Source: Sinorhizobium meliloti 4H41
GTDB lineage: Bacteria > Pseudomonadota > Alphaproteobacteria > Rhizobiales > Rhizobiaceae
DNA length: 44,790 bases
Reading direction: 5' to 3'
NCBI RefSeq assembly: GCF_000375585.1
Contig: NZ_AQWP01000022.1
Span: 290 to 45,079, forward strand
This document shows positions 1 through 7,593 of this stretch, piece by piece. The stretch's first letter is position 1. Every line of letters starts with the position of its first letter. A model generated the notes under the pieces. The model saw nothing but the letters and a program-made list of their open reading frames with translations, had not been told where the DNA came from and searched no databases. Both the position numbers and the translations under genes were made by a program.

Positions 1-65
1 GCGAAACCCCAATAAGATAAGCCGAAAGGCTGGAAGTGTGACTGTCCCTCGATCATCGATTGCAT
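1..65 (-). CDS. Start of an unknown protein, cut by the window edge
   Basis: An ATG at 65 on the minus strand opens a frame that runs off the left edge. The visible product starts MQSMIEGQSHFQPFGLSYWG. The same frame is open upstream to about position 99, so a TTG at 86 (giving RERITEMQSMIEG) is another possible start. A stop-start arrangement with the 12-codon ORF at 67-105 suggests translational coupling. Alternatively, one base change may have split a single N-terminus. Too little is visible to name a family. Confidence 0.35.
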   Translation of the reverse strand, partial: MQSMIEGQSHFQPFGLSYWGF

Positions 66-66
66 C

Positions 67-117
67 TCAGTGATCCGTTCTCTCAACGGGCGCGGCCTCT
101 TTCATGCCACCTCCTTT
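67..117 (-). promoter_or_regulatory. Very strong Shine-Dalgarno and 12-codon ORF ahead of the partial gene
   Basis: On the minus strand AAAGGAGGTGGC stands directly before an ATG at 105. That ATG opens a short ORF, MKEAAPVERTDH, ending at 67, one base before the ATG of the partial gene at 65. It may be a leader peptide coupled to the next gene. It may equally be the true N-terminus of that gene separated by a frameshift. The Shine-Dalgarno is plain; the role of the short ORF is unclear. Confidence 0.4.
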
Positions 118-427
118 CGCTTGAAGTGACCCGCGAACAAGAGCTTTCGGGTGTATCCGCGATATGTTCGAAACGCGCGGCGGTGTAACGAAGTTTGTCG
201 CGAGAACGCAGCCGTACATCTGCTTACAAATTTCATATGGAGAGCGTCGCCGCAGGAGGGGCGTAGACGCTGGCAAATCGATCCCCGCGGCGATGCCGGA
301 GCCGGCGAGAAGCGCGGGGATGAGGCTATAGCATATGCTATGGGCATCATCGCTGAAGGGCAGGACGAAGCCCGCAAAGCGAAGATGCGGCTTCCGGGAG
401 GGAGCCGCACCGATGTGGAATTGGAGT
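118..427. other. Intergenic region without a recognisable gene
   Basis: This stretch lies between the epoxide hydrolase stop and the leader of the partial gene at the left edge. All open frames here look like chance frames with basic, low-complexity products. It presumably holds the promoter of the minus-strand partial gene, but no clear -35/-10 pair stands out. Confidence 0.5.
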
Positions 428-1690
428 CTAACGCATCGACTTAAATGCGGCCCGCAGTTCCTCGGCAAACAGCTGCGGCTGTTCCCAGGCAGCGAAATGG
501 CCACCCTTTTCGACCTGGTTGTAGTAGACCAGAGATGGGTATGCCTGCTTGCTCCAGCTTTCCGGTGCCTTGTAGATTTCCTTCGGGAACACCGTGATTG
601 CCACGGGCACCTTGATGTCTTTGGTCTTCTGGGCGTCGGAGCTGAAGTTGTTGTTGTTGTTCTCCCAGTAGAAGCGCGACGACGACGCACCGACGTTCGT
701 CAGCCAATAGAGGGTGATGTCGTTGAGCATCTCGTCCCGGGAGAGGACATTTTCAGGCACGCCGTTGCTGTCGCTCCATTGAACGAATTTCTCATAAATC
801 CACGCCGCTAGACCGGATGGCGAGTCCGCTAGCGAGTAGCCGATGGTCTGCGGGCGGGTCACCATCATTGCGCCATAGGCGGCGTTCCTGCCGAAGAACG
901 TGCTAAGCGACCTATAGGCTTCCCTTTCGGGCTGCGATAAGCTCACCGGTGCCGGATCGCCTGCATTGATGCCCCTCATCAGCTCCCCTGGAACAGTCGC
1001 GGGCATGTTGAGGTGAATGCCGAGCAAGCCCTTCGGAGCTTGCCGCGCCAGCGCATCAGAGATCACCGAACCGTGGTCGCCACCTTGGGAAACATAGGTC
1101 GAATATCCCAGACGTTTCATGAGCACGTCCCAAGCTTTCGCGACCCGCTCCGGTCCCCATCCAAGTTCGGTAGGCTTGCCGGAGAATCCATGACCGGGAA
1201 TCGACGGGATCACGACGTCGAACGCATCTTCCGCGCGACCACCGTAGGCGGTTGGATCGGTAAGCGGACCAATTGTCTTGATGAACTCGAACTGCGATCC
1301 CGGCCAGCCATGCGTTAAAATGACGGGGAGGGCGTTTGGGTGACGCGACCGGACGTGGATGAACTGGATATCGACCCCGTCAATCGTGGTAACGAATTCC
1401 GGCAGGGCATTCAGCTCCTGCTCGGCCTTACGCCAATCATACTCGCTTCCCCAATAGCGAACCAGTTCCTGGACACGTTGGAGCTGGATGCCCTGGGAGA
1501 TATCGCCGACAGTCTCCCTATCCGGCCAACGCGTGTTCGCGATTCGCTTGCGAAGATCGTCGAGCTGAGACTGCGGGACATGAATTTCAAACGGGCGAAT
1601 GCTTTCATCCGCCTGCTGGTTCTTGGAACTGACTAAGGTGGTGTCAGCGGCGCTTGCCTCTCGCAGGGCTGTGACCGGCAGCAGCATCAT
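428..1690 (-). CDS. Epoxide hydrolase family alpha/beta hydrolase, N-terminus frameshifted
   Basis: The product resembles microsomal-type epoxide hydrolases, which open epoxides through a covalent ester on Asp. The N-terminal epoxide hydrolase domain starts near residue 32 (PFEIHVPQSQLDDLRKRI, then NTRWPD). The oxyanion motif HGWPGS is at 127-132. The nucleophile sits in SQGGDHGS (Asp205), and the catalytic His is in GGHFAAWEQP (His398). The length of 420 residues fits the family. The ATG at 1690 is only the first in-frame start: the residues after it (MMLLPVTALREASAA) look like the hydrophobic and cleavage part of a signal peptide. A better start with Shine-Dalgarno lies at 1760 in another frame (see 1711-1760). 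The body is intact, so this is either a recent frameshift mutant, an assembly error, or a now cytoplasmic enzyme. The substrate cannot be read from sequence. Confidence 0.85.
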   Translation of the reverse strand: MMLLPVTALREASAADTTLVSSKNQQADESIRPFEIHVPQSQLDDLRKRIANTRWPDRETVGDISQGIQLQRVQELVRYWGSEYDWRKAEQELNALPEFVTTIDGVDIQFIHVRSRHPNALPVILTHGWPGSQFEFIKTIGPLTDPTAYGGRAEDAFDVVIPSIPGHGFSGKPTELGWGPERVAKAWDVLMKRLGYSTYVSQGGDHGSVISDALARQAPKGLLGIHLNMPATVPGELMRGINAGDPAPVSLSQPEREAYRSLSTFFGRNAAYGAMMVTRPQTIGYSLADSPSGLAAWIYEKFVQWSDSNGVPENVLSRDEMLNDITLYWLTNVGASSSRFYWENNNNNFSSDAQKTKDIKVPVAITVFPKEIYKAPESWSKQAYPSLVYYNQVEKGGHFAAWEQPQLFAEELRAAFKSMR

Positions 1691-1710
1691 GGACCCAATA
1701 GCAAGCGATG

Positions 1711-1760
1711 GCGCGATCAGCTATATGATTCCGGCGGGACAATGTGTCGATAGCAGTCAT
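1711..1760 (-). pseudogene. Out-of-frame Tat leader of the epoxide hydrolase
   Basis: On the minus strand AAGGAG is followed about seven bases later by an ATG at 1760, giving MTAIDTLSRRNHIA. The SRRN motif is a twin-arginine signature. The frame of the hydrolase body picks up nearby as LIAPSLAIGSMMLLP, the hydrophobic core of a signal peptide, but it is blocked upstream by TAG near 1741-1743. A single-base indel in about 1715-1745 would join leader and enzyme into one Tat-exported protein. Confidence 0.6.
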
Positions 1761-1927
1761 GTGGCCTCTCCTTGTCTGTGTCGATTGACGACAATCAGTG
1801 CGGAGCGGGATCTACGAACCTGACGTATCTGCCCTGTTTCAGGATTTTATGCAGTTGTATCAAAGCGTTTACTGAGCGGCTTTGACACGATTCCACACGA
1901 AGAATTCCGGAGTTAAAGGGGCGCGTC

Positions 1928-1940
1928 GCCCGAATCGGGC
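1928..1940. repeat. Short palindrome GCCCGAATCGGGC
   Basis: Arms GCCCGA and TCGGGC are perfectly complementary around one central base. It lies about 170 bases before fdhD. It could be an operator or a chance GC-rich palindrome. No T-run follows, so it is not a typical terminator. Confidence 0.3.
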
Positions 1941-1993
1941 TGTCGTAACCCCGAGTAAAGGTGTTCACCATCAACTAAGACCTTGCAGTTGAA

Positions 1994-2009
1994 GACGCCG
2001 CACGGCGTC
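1994..2009. repeat. Palindrome GACGCCG-CA-CGGCGTC upstream of fdhD
   Basis: Seven-base perfect arms flank a two-base centre, about 100 bases before the fdhD start. Position and symmetry suit a dimeric regulator binding site. No regulator for it can be identified in the window. Confidence 0.3.
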
Positions 2010-2109
2010 GCACCGGCAGGCGAGATGTCGTCGGCTGCTTGACGGACATCACCTGCTACTGCACTTTATTTACAGACCCATAACGGCAACCCTCTTTTGA
2101 CGGTGACCA

Positions 2110-2982
2110 ATGGCGGCTGACTACATCATAGGACCGAACACAGAGAATCCACGGCTGACGCGATCTGTCATGGGCGTGGACCATCTTGGCGAAAAGCTCG
2201 AACTTTCGGTTATCGAGGAGCGGCCCCTCACCATCTTCCTCAACTCGCAGGAGATCGTCACGGCTATGACGATCGGCGACTACCCGGAATACCTCGCGCT
2301 CGGGTTCCTGCGTAATCAGGGGATGCTAGATCCTGCAGAAACAGTTACCGATGTTGAATATGATGAGGAACTTGACGTGGTTGTCGTCCGGACCGAGAGC
2401 CGCACGACGTACGAAGAAAAGGTCAAGAAGAAGACCCGCACGAGTGGCTGTGCTGTAGGTACGGTGTTTGGCGATATGATGGAGGGCCTGGTGGGGCTGA
2501 CCTTGCCGGCCGCGCCAATGCGGACGTCGTGGCTCTACACGCTGGCCCGCACGATCAACACTACGCCGAGCCTGTATCTTGAAGCTGGCGCGATCCATGG
2601 AACGGTGCTGTGCAAGGAGGACCGACCGCTGGTCTATATGGAAGATGTCGGTCGTCACAACGCGGTCGACAAGATCGCCGGCTGGATGCTCTTCGAGAAA
2701 GTGGGAGCTGAAGACAAGATTCTCTACACCACCGGACGGCTTACGTCCGAAATGGTTATCAAGACCGCCATGATGGGGATTCCGGTGCTCGCGTCGCGCT
2801 CAGGCTTCACGGCCTGGGGCGTGGAGATTGCGCGCCAGGTAGGGCTGACACTGATTGGACGCATGCGTGGTAAACGCTTCGTCTGTCTGACGGGAGAGGA
2901 GAGGCTGATCTGGGATGCTGATCCCGAAACCGTACCTGAGGATGAGAAACATCACCGCCGCAAAGGCGCACTAATTGACTAA
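2110..2982 (+). CDS. fdhD: FdhD, formate dehydrogenase accessory sulfurtransferase
   Basis: FdhD passes sulfur from a cysteine desulfurase to the molybdenum or tungsten cofactor so that formate dehydrogenase becomes active. The product has 290 residues, a normal length. It carries the family core TSGCAVGTVFGDM at 111-123 and the later MEDVGRHNAVDKIAGW and GRLTSEMV motifs. Only one cysteine (Cys114) is present where E. coli FdhD has CxxC; the second position is Gly. The gene overlaps mobA by eight bases, so FdhD and the guanylyltransferase are probably translated together. The large formate dehydrogenase operon downstream supplies the obvious client enzyme. Confidence 0.95.
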   Translation: MAADYIIGPNTENPRLTRSVMGVDHLGEKLELSVIEERPLTIFLNSQEIVTAMTIGDYPEYLALGFLRNQGMLDPAETVTDVEYDEELDVVVVRTESRTTYEEKVKKKTRTSGCAVGTVFGDMMEGLVGLTLPAAPMRTSWLYTLARTINTTPSLYLEAGAIHGTVLCKEDRPLVYMEDVGRHNAVDKIAGWMLFEKVGAEDKILYTTGRLTSEMVIKTAMMGIPVLASRSGFTAWGVEIARQVGLTLIGRMRGKRFVCLTGEERLIWDADPETVPEDEKHHRRKGALID

Positions 2983-3598
2983 AATTATGGGTGTCATACT
3001 GGCCGGAGGCCGTTCCACTCGTATGGGTGGCGGCGACAAGGGCTTGCTGCGGCTCGGCGATGTAACACTGCTCGGTCATGTACATGCACGGCTTGCGCCG
3101 CAATGCGCGCAGCTTGCGATCAACGCCAATGGGGATCCAGCGCGCTTTTCAGACTTCGGGCTTCCTGTGCTTGCCGATACGCTGCCGGATTATCTTGGGC
3201 CCCTGGCGGGTGTTCTCGCGGGCCTCGAGTGGGCGGCCGAAGAGGGCGCGGATGCGATCGTGACTGCGGCGGCCGATACGCCTTTCCTTCCCCGTGACCT
3301 AGTGGCGAGGCTCAGCGACGCGGCGGCACAGAAGAAGGTTCCAATAGCGCTGGCCGCCTCTCCGGACGAGGCGGGATCGCTGCGCCACCATCCCACCTTC
3401 GGTTTGTGGCCTGTCGGTTTGCGCGAGGACCTCCACGCCGAACTTTCAGGCGGGCTTCGCAAGATCATGCTTTGGGCCGAACGGCATGGCACCGCGACTG
3501 CGCTGTTTGCGTCGGCGCCGTTCGATCCGTTTTTCAATGTCAACACGCCGCAGGACATGGTGCGCGCCAATGCGATTCTGCACGGAGATTTGACATGA
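2975..3598 (+). CDS. mobA: MobA, molybdenum cofactor guanylyltransferase
   Basis: MobA links GMP to molybdopterin, giving the bis-MGD cofactor used by DMSO-reductase-family enzymes such as formate dehydrogenase. The N-terminal nucleotide-binding signature ILAGGRSTRMGGGDKG is intact. VTAAADTPFLP and FNVNTPQD further on are also typical. The length is 207 residues from TTG at 2975; an ATG at 2987 would remove only four. The 5' end overlaps fdhD by eight bases, and the stop overlaps the next short ORF as ATGA. The neighbouring moeA and fdhD fit one cofactor-maturation operon. Confidence 0.93.
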   Translation: MTKIMGVILAGGRSTRMGGGDKGLLRLGDVTLLGHVHARLAPQCAQLAINANGDPARFSDFGLPVLADTLPDYLGPLAGVLAGLEWAAEEGADAIVTAAADTPFLPRDLVARLSDAAAQKKVPIALAASPDEAGSLRHHPTFGLWPVGLREDLHAELSGGLRKIMLWAERHGTATALFASAPFDPFFNVNTPQDMVRANAILHGDLT

Positions 3599-3675
3599 CC
3601 TTCTACGACGCGGTCGACTGTGCCAGCACACGAAAGATCGGCGCCGTCGGTCTCGTTTTTCATTGGGCTTGCTGA
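3595..3675 (+). CDS. 26-codon ORF coupled to mobA and moeA; possible mobB remnant
   Basis: The product MTFYDAVDCASTRKIGAVGL... has 26 residues. Its ATG overlaps the mobA stop (ATGA at 3595-3598) and its stop overlaps the proposed moeA start (TGATG at 3673-3677). Such exact coupling on both sides is what a real operon gene would leave. In many relatives mobB sits between mobA and moeA, so a large in-frame deletion of mobB is one explanation. No P-loop or other MobB motif is left. It may instead be a bare coupling ORF. Confidence 0.35.
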   Translation: MTFYDAVDCASTRKIGAVGLVFHWAC

Positions 3676-4958
3676 TGTCGATGACGCCTCCTCCGCTTAC
3701 GCCCCCACGCTTGAAGAACGATTGTTTCGCTCTGCCGCCGGGCGTCGATTGGACACCTGTGGATACTGCGCTCGGCCTGCTACGGGCAAACCTGTCTCCT
3801 GTTGTGGATATCCAGGAACTCGACGTTTCCAATGCGCTCGGCCGCGTTTTGGCGCACCATGCAGTTGCACGTCGCTCCAATCCGCCCGCCGCCAACTCAG
3901 CCGTCGATGGATACGGTTTTGCTCATGCGGCTACCGGCGAGGGACTCCAGACGCTGCCGCTGATCGAAGGCCGTGCGGCGGCGGGTGTGCCATTTTTAGG
4001 CCCTGTGCCGGAGGGAATGGCGGTCCGCATCCTGACCGGAGCAATTCTTCCCGTAGGGGTCGACACGGTGGTTCTGGAGGAGGATACCGCCACCGATGGC
4101 CACCGCATAGCCTTCCACGGTCCGATCAAGATGCGAGCAAATACCCGTAAGGCCGGCGAAGACGTGATCGCCGGCGATGTCGCATTGCCGGCCGGGCATC
4201 GCCTTCGCCCGCCAGATCTGGCGCTGCTGTCTGCCGTTGGCGCGACAAGGGTTTCGGTTTTCCGTCCGCTGCGCTTGGGTGTGCTGTCCACCGGTGACGA
4301 GATCGCCGCGGATGCTGGCGGAGCCCTTCTGGAAGTCGGCCGCATCTATGACGCCAATCGGCCGATGCTTCTGGCAATGGCTCGGCGCTGGGACCATGTG
4401 CCTGTAGACCTTGGTCATGTCGGCGATGACCGAGCAGCACTGGCCGCCCGGCTTGACCGAGGGGCAACAGAGGCAGATGTAATCTTCACCTCCGGCGGGG
4501 CCTCGGCGGGAGACGAGGATCATGTCTCGGCGCTGTTACAGGAGGCCGGTGTGATGCAAAGCTGGCGTATCGCCGTCAAGCCGGGCCGGCCGTTGGCGCT
4601 TGGCTTGTGGAGGGGTGTTCCGGTGTTCGGCCTGCCGGGAAATCCGGTCGCGGCCTTCATCTGCGCTCTAATATTCGGCCGCCCGGCCGTCTCCGTGTTG
4701 GCCGGCGAGGGATGGGAGGAGCCAATGAGTTTCACGGTTCCGGCCGCTTTCGAAAAGAACAAGCACGCGGGCCGGCGCGAGTATCTGCGGGCGCGATTGA
4801 CGCCGGAAGGTCACGCTGAGGTTTTCCGGTCGGAAGGTTCGGGGCGGGTCAGCGGGCTTTCCTGGGCCACCGGACTTGTCGAACTTGCCGATGGCGCCCG
4901 CCGGGTCGCACCGGGCGATCCCGTTCGGTTCCTTCCCTACTGCTCTTTTGGATTGTAG
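3675..4958 (+). CDS. moeA: MoeA, molybdopterin molybdotransferase
   Basis: MoeA inserts the metal into adenylated molybdopterin. Family motifs are in order: NSAVDGYGFA near residue 78, RILTGAILPVGVDTVV, LGVLSTGDEI, IFTSGGASAGDEDHVSALL, and AVKPGRPLALG followed by VFGLPGNPVAAF. The N-terminus NDCFALPPGVDWTPVDTAL is of the kind found in rhizobial MoeA. The ATG at 3675 is preferred over the TTG at 3663 because it overlaps the stop of the preceding ORF. The length is about 427 residues. It is the most canonical of three MoeA-family proteins in the window; the others lie at 22858 and 23998. Confidence 0.92.
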   Translation: MSMTPPPLTPPRLKNDCFALPPGVDWTPVDTALGLLRANLSPVVDIQELDVSNALGRVLAHHAVARRSNPPAANSAVDGYGFAHAATGEGLQTLPLIEGRAAAGVPFLGPVPEGMAVRILTGAILPVGVDTVVLEEDTATDGHRIAFHGPIKMRANTRKAGEDVIAGDVALPAGHRLRPPDLALLSAVGATRVSVFRPLRLGVLSTGDEIAADAGGALLEVGRIYDANRPMLLAMARRWDHVPVDLGHVGDDRAALAARLDRGATEADVIFTSGGASAGDEDHVSALLQEAGVMQSWRIAVKPGRPLALGLWRGVPVFGLPGNPVAAFICALIFGRPAVSVLAGEGWEEPMSFTVPAAFEKNKHAGRREYLRARLTPEGHAEVFRSEGSGRVSGLSWATGLVELADGARRVAPGDPVRFLPYCSFGL

Positions 4959-5128
4959 TCCATCAAAACGGACGAGGACAACGCTACCGCAAGGGCTCGG
5001 AGTGCCAACGATGGAACCTAAAATCGGTGCCAGCGGTTACCGTTGAACTTGCAAGTTAAGCGATGATCCCGCATGTTAAGCAGGAATTTCCATAGTCGCT
5101 GCCTGATCAACAAGACAAGGAGCTGGCG

Positions 5129-5818
5129 ATGAGAGAAATCATTCTCGCGGGAGCGTTCGCACTCTCAACTTCGACTTGCCTGGCGCAGACTGCGACGCCA
5201 CCGGCGCCCCTATCTCCCCAATCTGCCTCGCCAATAGAGGCGGCTGCCTCGCCACCAGGCGGTCCGGCCAACCTGTGCCAGGAGATTCTTGGCTTCATGA
5301 AGGCTCCCCCTCCAGACGCGCCTCAAGCTGCCGATGCGAAGAAAACTGCCGTGACGGCCGCTCAGCAGGCAAAGCCTCCGCAGCCCGCCTCGAGTCAGCA
5401 AGGCTCGGCCGGTTTGGCTGGCACGGCCACCACCGGCAAAGACCCCTCGGGGGGCGGCGGGAGTAATTCGGCGCAGGCCGTTACCGGACAGGACGGCGTC
5501 GCAACCGATGCACCTGAGCCGGGCAAGGATCAGGCGAATGCCGGATCGGTTGCAAACGCACCGCAGAAAGAGTCACGGGCAGCGCCGCTGCCGCCCGCCG
5601 ATGTAATGAGCACGCCAAAGGAATCCGTGCTGAGCATGGAAGCGGCCCAGCAACTCGCCGACGCGAACGATATCGCGGAATGCCAAAAGACGGCCCGGAA
5701 GATGAGAGTTGCCGGCGTTGCCATGCCACCCCCGCTGATTGCATTGGCAGCATTGGATATTCGGTATCAGCAGAATTCAGGCGCAGCTCAAAATCCGTCC
5801 GGGACTGGCGGCCCGTAG
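5129..5818 (+). CDS. Exported Ala/Pro/Gln-rich protein of unknown function
   Basis: AAGGAG stands about six bases before the ATG. The 229-residue product begins with a signal peptide (ending near STCLAQ, residue 20). A low-complexity middle section rich in Ala, Pro, Gln and Gly follows, then a more ordered C-terminal part (SMEAAQQLADANDIAECQ...). It has a cysteine in NLCQEIL and another in AECQKTA, which could pair in the periplasm. No catalytic motif is visible. Its place between the cofactor genes and the formate dehydrogenase subunits, beside another small envelope protein, suggests a link to the periplasmic enzyme, but this is inference only. Confidence 0.75.
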   Translation: MREIILAGAFALSTSTCLAQTATPPAPLSPQSASPIEAAASPPGGPANLCQEILGFMKAPPPDAPQAADAKKTAVTAAQQAKPPQPASSQQGSAGLAGTATTGKDPSGGGGSNSAQAVTGQDGVATDAPEPGKDQANAGSVANAPQKESRAAPLPPADVMSTPKESVLSMEAAQQLADANDIAECQKTARKMRVAGVAMPPPLIALAALDIRYQQNSGAAQNPSGTGGP

Positions 5819-5914
5819 GAGAACGATTAGATGCCGGAATTGTGCCCAGACGAATAGCCCGTTGGCACCTGGTCGCGGCTGCATCGAGTGGCAACGGAAG
5901 CGAAGGAGTCCGCA

Positions 5915-6127
5915 ATGGGGATAATCGTGACGGGAGTAGTCGTTGTAGGAGCGATCGCGTTTGGTACCGGCTATTATTTCACGAACGTACAGCCGGCAGA
6001 GCCTGCTTGGGAGGTTTACAGGACCGAGGGCGCCCGGGTAGGGGATCCAGGTCACAATCTCGTCGGAAAGAACTGGTCGGGCGAACCCGGCAGCGTTTCT
6101 GCGGACAACGAGGAGAAACCTTCGTAG
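5915..6127 (+). CDS. Small single-pass membrane protein
   Basis: AAGGAG precedes the ATG at 5915 by nine bases, which decides this start over the ATG at 5888. The product has 70 residues: a hydrophobic segment MGIIVTGVVVVGAIAFGTGY at the N-terminus, then a polar tail with WEVYRTEGARVGDPGHNLVG. It is likely anchored in the inner membrane with the tail outside. It follows the exported protein at 5129 by about 100 bases and may be cotranscribed. No family was recognised. Confidence 0.65.
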   Translation: MGIIVTGVVVVGAIAFGTGYYFTNVQPAEPAWEVYRTEGARVGDPGHNLVGKNWSGEPGSVSADNEEKPS

Positions 6128-6345
6128 GAGGCTCCGAGCGTCTTTTGCACAGGTGACATTCACACCCTCTGATCGAACATCCGAGCGGTCTCAAAATTTG
6201 GCTCTTTGTCCTCGGATGCCTCGCCTTTCAGCAATGCAGAACTGCTTTGCATTAGGTTCTGCCAGAGTATTTCGCGGCACAGGTGGCGCAACTCTGCAAC
6301 GACGCGCGATACGCAGATCGCCGTTCGGGTGCGAATATGGCTGGT

Positions 6346-7371
6346 CTATTCCGCCGGCTCAGCGGCAGTATGCGGCGGTGTCCGGGCACCGGTCTTGCCT
6401 TGCTGCTCTTCCACCCAGGCGCTGTGATGTTCCTTGGCCCAGTTCAGGTCCACCGAACCAGAGCCCATTGCCTGCCAGGCACCTTCCATACCGAGCGTGC
6501 CGATATAGATATGCCCAATGATCACCGCGATCATGATGAGGCCCGCGATGGCATGGACATATTGGGCCATCTGCATGCCGTTGACGTCAGTGAAGGAGAA
6601 CGGAAACAGCATGAACACGCCTGAGACCGACAACGCAGCCCCCCCCACCACGACAGACCAGAAGATGAGTTTCTGCCCGGTGTTGAAACGTCCCGCCGGT
6701 ATATGCGTTTGGTTCGACCGGTCGAAGAATCCGCCGGCGGACTTAAGCCATCTTGCGTCATAGCGGTCCGGGAGATTGTGTCGGATCCACGTCAACAACA
6801 TCAATACGACGCCGAGCATGAACGCCCAGGATACGAAATGATGCGCGTACTTGGCCCAGATCGACCAGGTCGAGAACGCCTCCGGCCCGATCAGCGGCAT
6901 CAACAGGCGCTTTCCGAAGATCAAGTTCAAACCGGTGATCGCGAGGACGATGAAGGCCGTTGCGGTTGTCCAATGGAGCAGGCGTTCCAGCGCGTTGAAC
7001 CGGAGAATTTTTTGACCTGATTCGCCTGCCTGTGTCCGAATACGGCCCCGGATGAGATAAAACAGCGCTATCGAGAGCAGCGTGCCGATAATGATGAACG
7101 CGCCAACCCAGGGTAGAGCAGTCCGCTCGAAGGTTTGATAGTCCCGACCTTGAGGTTGTTGCAGCGTTGTGGCCTTGCGGTCGGGTATCGTGACCCGACC
7201 CTGGATCTTGCCGAGCTCATCAAGAAGCTGCTGCTCGCTCACCCCTTGCGCACCGGGGTTGTTGACCGGTGCGCGCTCCTGCGCCCCGGCGGGCGCCATC
7301 CATAGGACGAAAGCCAGTATGAATGCCGCAACCGCCGCCGAGACCAGTCGATAAAGGCTCCAGATCCGCAT
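6346..7371 (-). CDS. fdoI: Formate dehydrogenase cytochrome b (gamma) subunit
   Basis: This membrane subunit receives electrons from the Fe-S subunit and passes them to quinone through b haems. After an N-terminal hydrophobic segment (WSLYRLVSAAVAAF...) and a soluble linker, a second membrane helix starts near residue 88. The FdnI-like four-helix core follows: RFNALERLLHWTTA with a haem-ligand His, KYAHHFVSWAF, and late in the protein QYVHAIAGLIMIAVIIGHIY. The length is 341 residues, longer than E. coli FdnI because of the N-terminal extension. GGGAGGACGGAGCAA precedes the ATG on the minus strand. It is the last gene of the operon and is separated from the Fe-S subunit by 220 bases that carry an inverted repeat. 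Confidence 0.93.
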   Translation of the reverse strand: MRIWSLYRLVSAAVAAFILAFVLWMAPAGAQERAPVNNPGAQGVSEQQLLDELGKIQGRVTIPDRKATTLQQPQGRDYQTFERTALPWVGAFIIIGTLLSIALFYLIRGRIRTQAGESGQKILRFNALERLLHWTTATAFIVLAITGLNLIFGKRLLMPLIGPEAFSTWSIWAKYAHHFVSWAFMLGVVLMLLTWIRHNLPDRYDARWLKSAGGFFDRSNQTHIPAGRFNTGQKLIFWSVVVGGAALSVSGVFMLFPFSFTDVNGMQMAQYVHAIAGLIMIAVIIGHIYIGTLGMEGAWQAMGSGSVDLNWAKEHHSAWVEEQQGKTGARTPPHTAAEPAE

Positions 7372-7441
7372 TTGCTCCGTCCTCCCAACTTCGCTGCGAC
7401 GCCAAGCAGCACCCGCTATCTCGATTTTCCCGGACCATCGT

Positions 7442-7464
7442 ACCGAAACGGAACCCGTTTTCGG
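7442..7464. repeat. Inverted repeat between the Fe-S and cytochrome b genes
   Basis: Arms ACCGAAACGG and CCGTTTTCGG pair around AAC with one bulged base. On the minus strand this would form a hairpin in the operon mRNA between the beta and gamma genes. It resembles the short palindromic intergenic elements common in rhizobia. It may protect or attenuate the transcript. No T-run follows, so full termination is doubtful. Confidence 0.4.
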
Positions 7465-7593
7465 CTATCCCAATGTTCGACCGAAGCGCCGAAGCGTCCT
7501 TCCTGAGCGTGAAAGGATGATGCATGGCGCTCCATCCTTAGGTTCCAGATCATCCTATCTGCATTCAGATCACTTTATCGGCTGCAGGATGCC

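Larger units (their letters stand above)
1761..2109. other. Divergent intergenic region between epoxide hydrolase and fdhD
   Basis: About 350 bases hold the promoters of the leftward hydrolase and the rightward fdhD operon. No open frame is convincing. Two short palindromes are listed separately at 1928-1940 and 1994-2009. No clear Shine-Dalgarno precedes the fdhD ATG. Confidence 0.5.

Noticed and set aside
67..690. A 207-codon minus-strand frame overlapping the epoxide hydrolase end
   Set aside because: The product is Arg/Thr/Pro-rich and overlaps the conserved C-terminus of the hydrolase. Only its last 12 codons have a ribosome site of their own.
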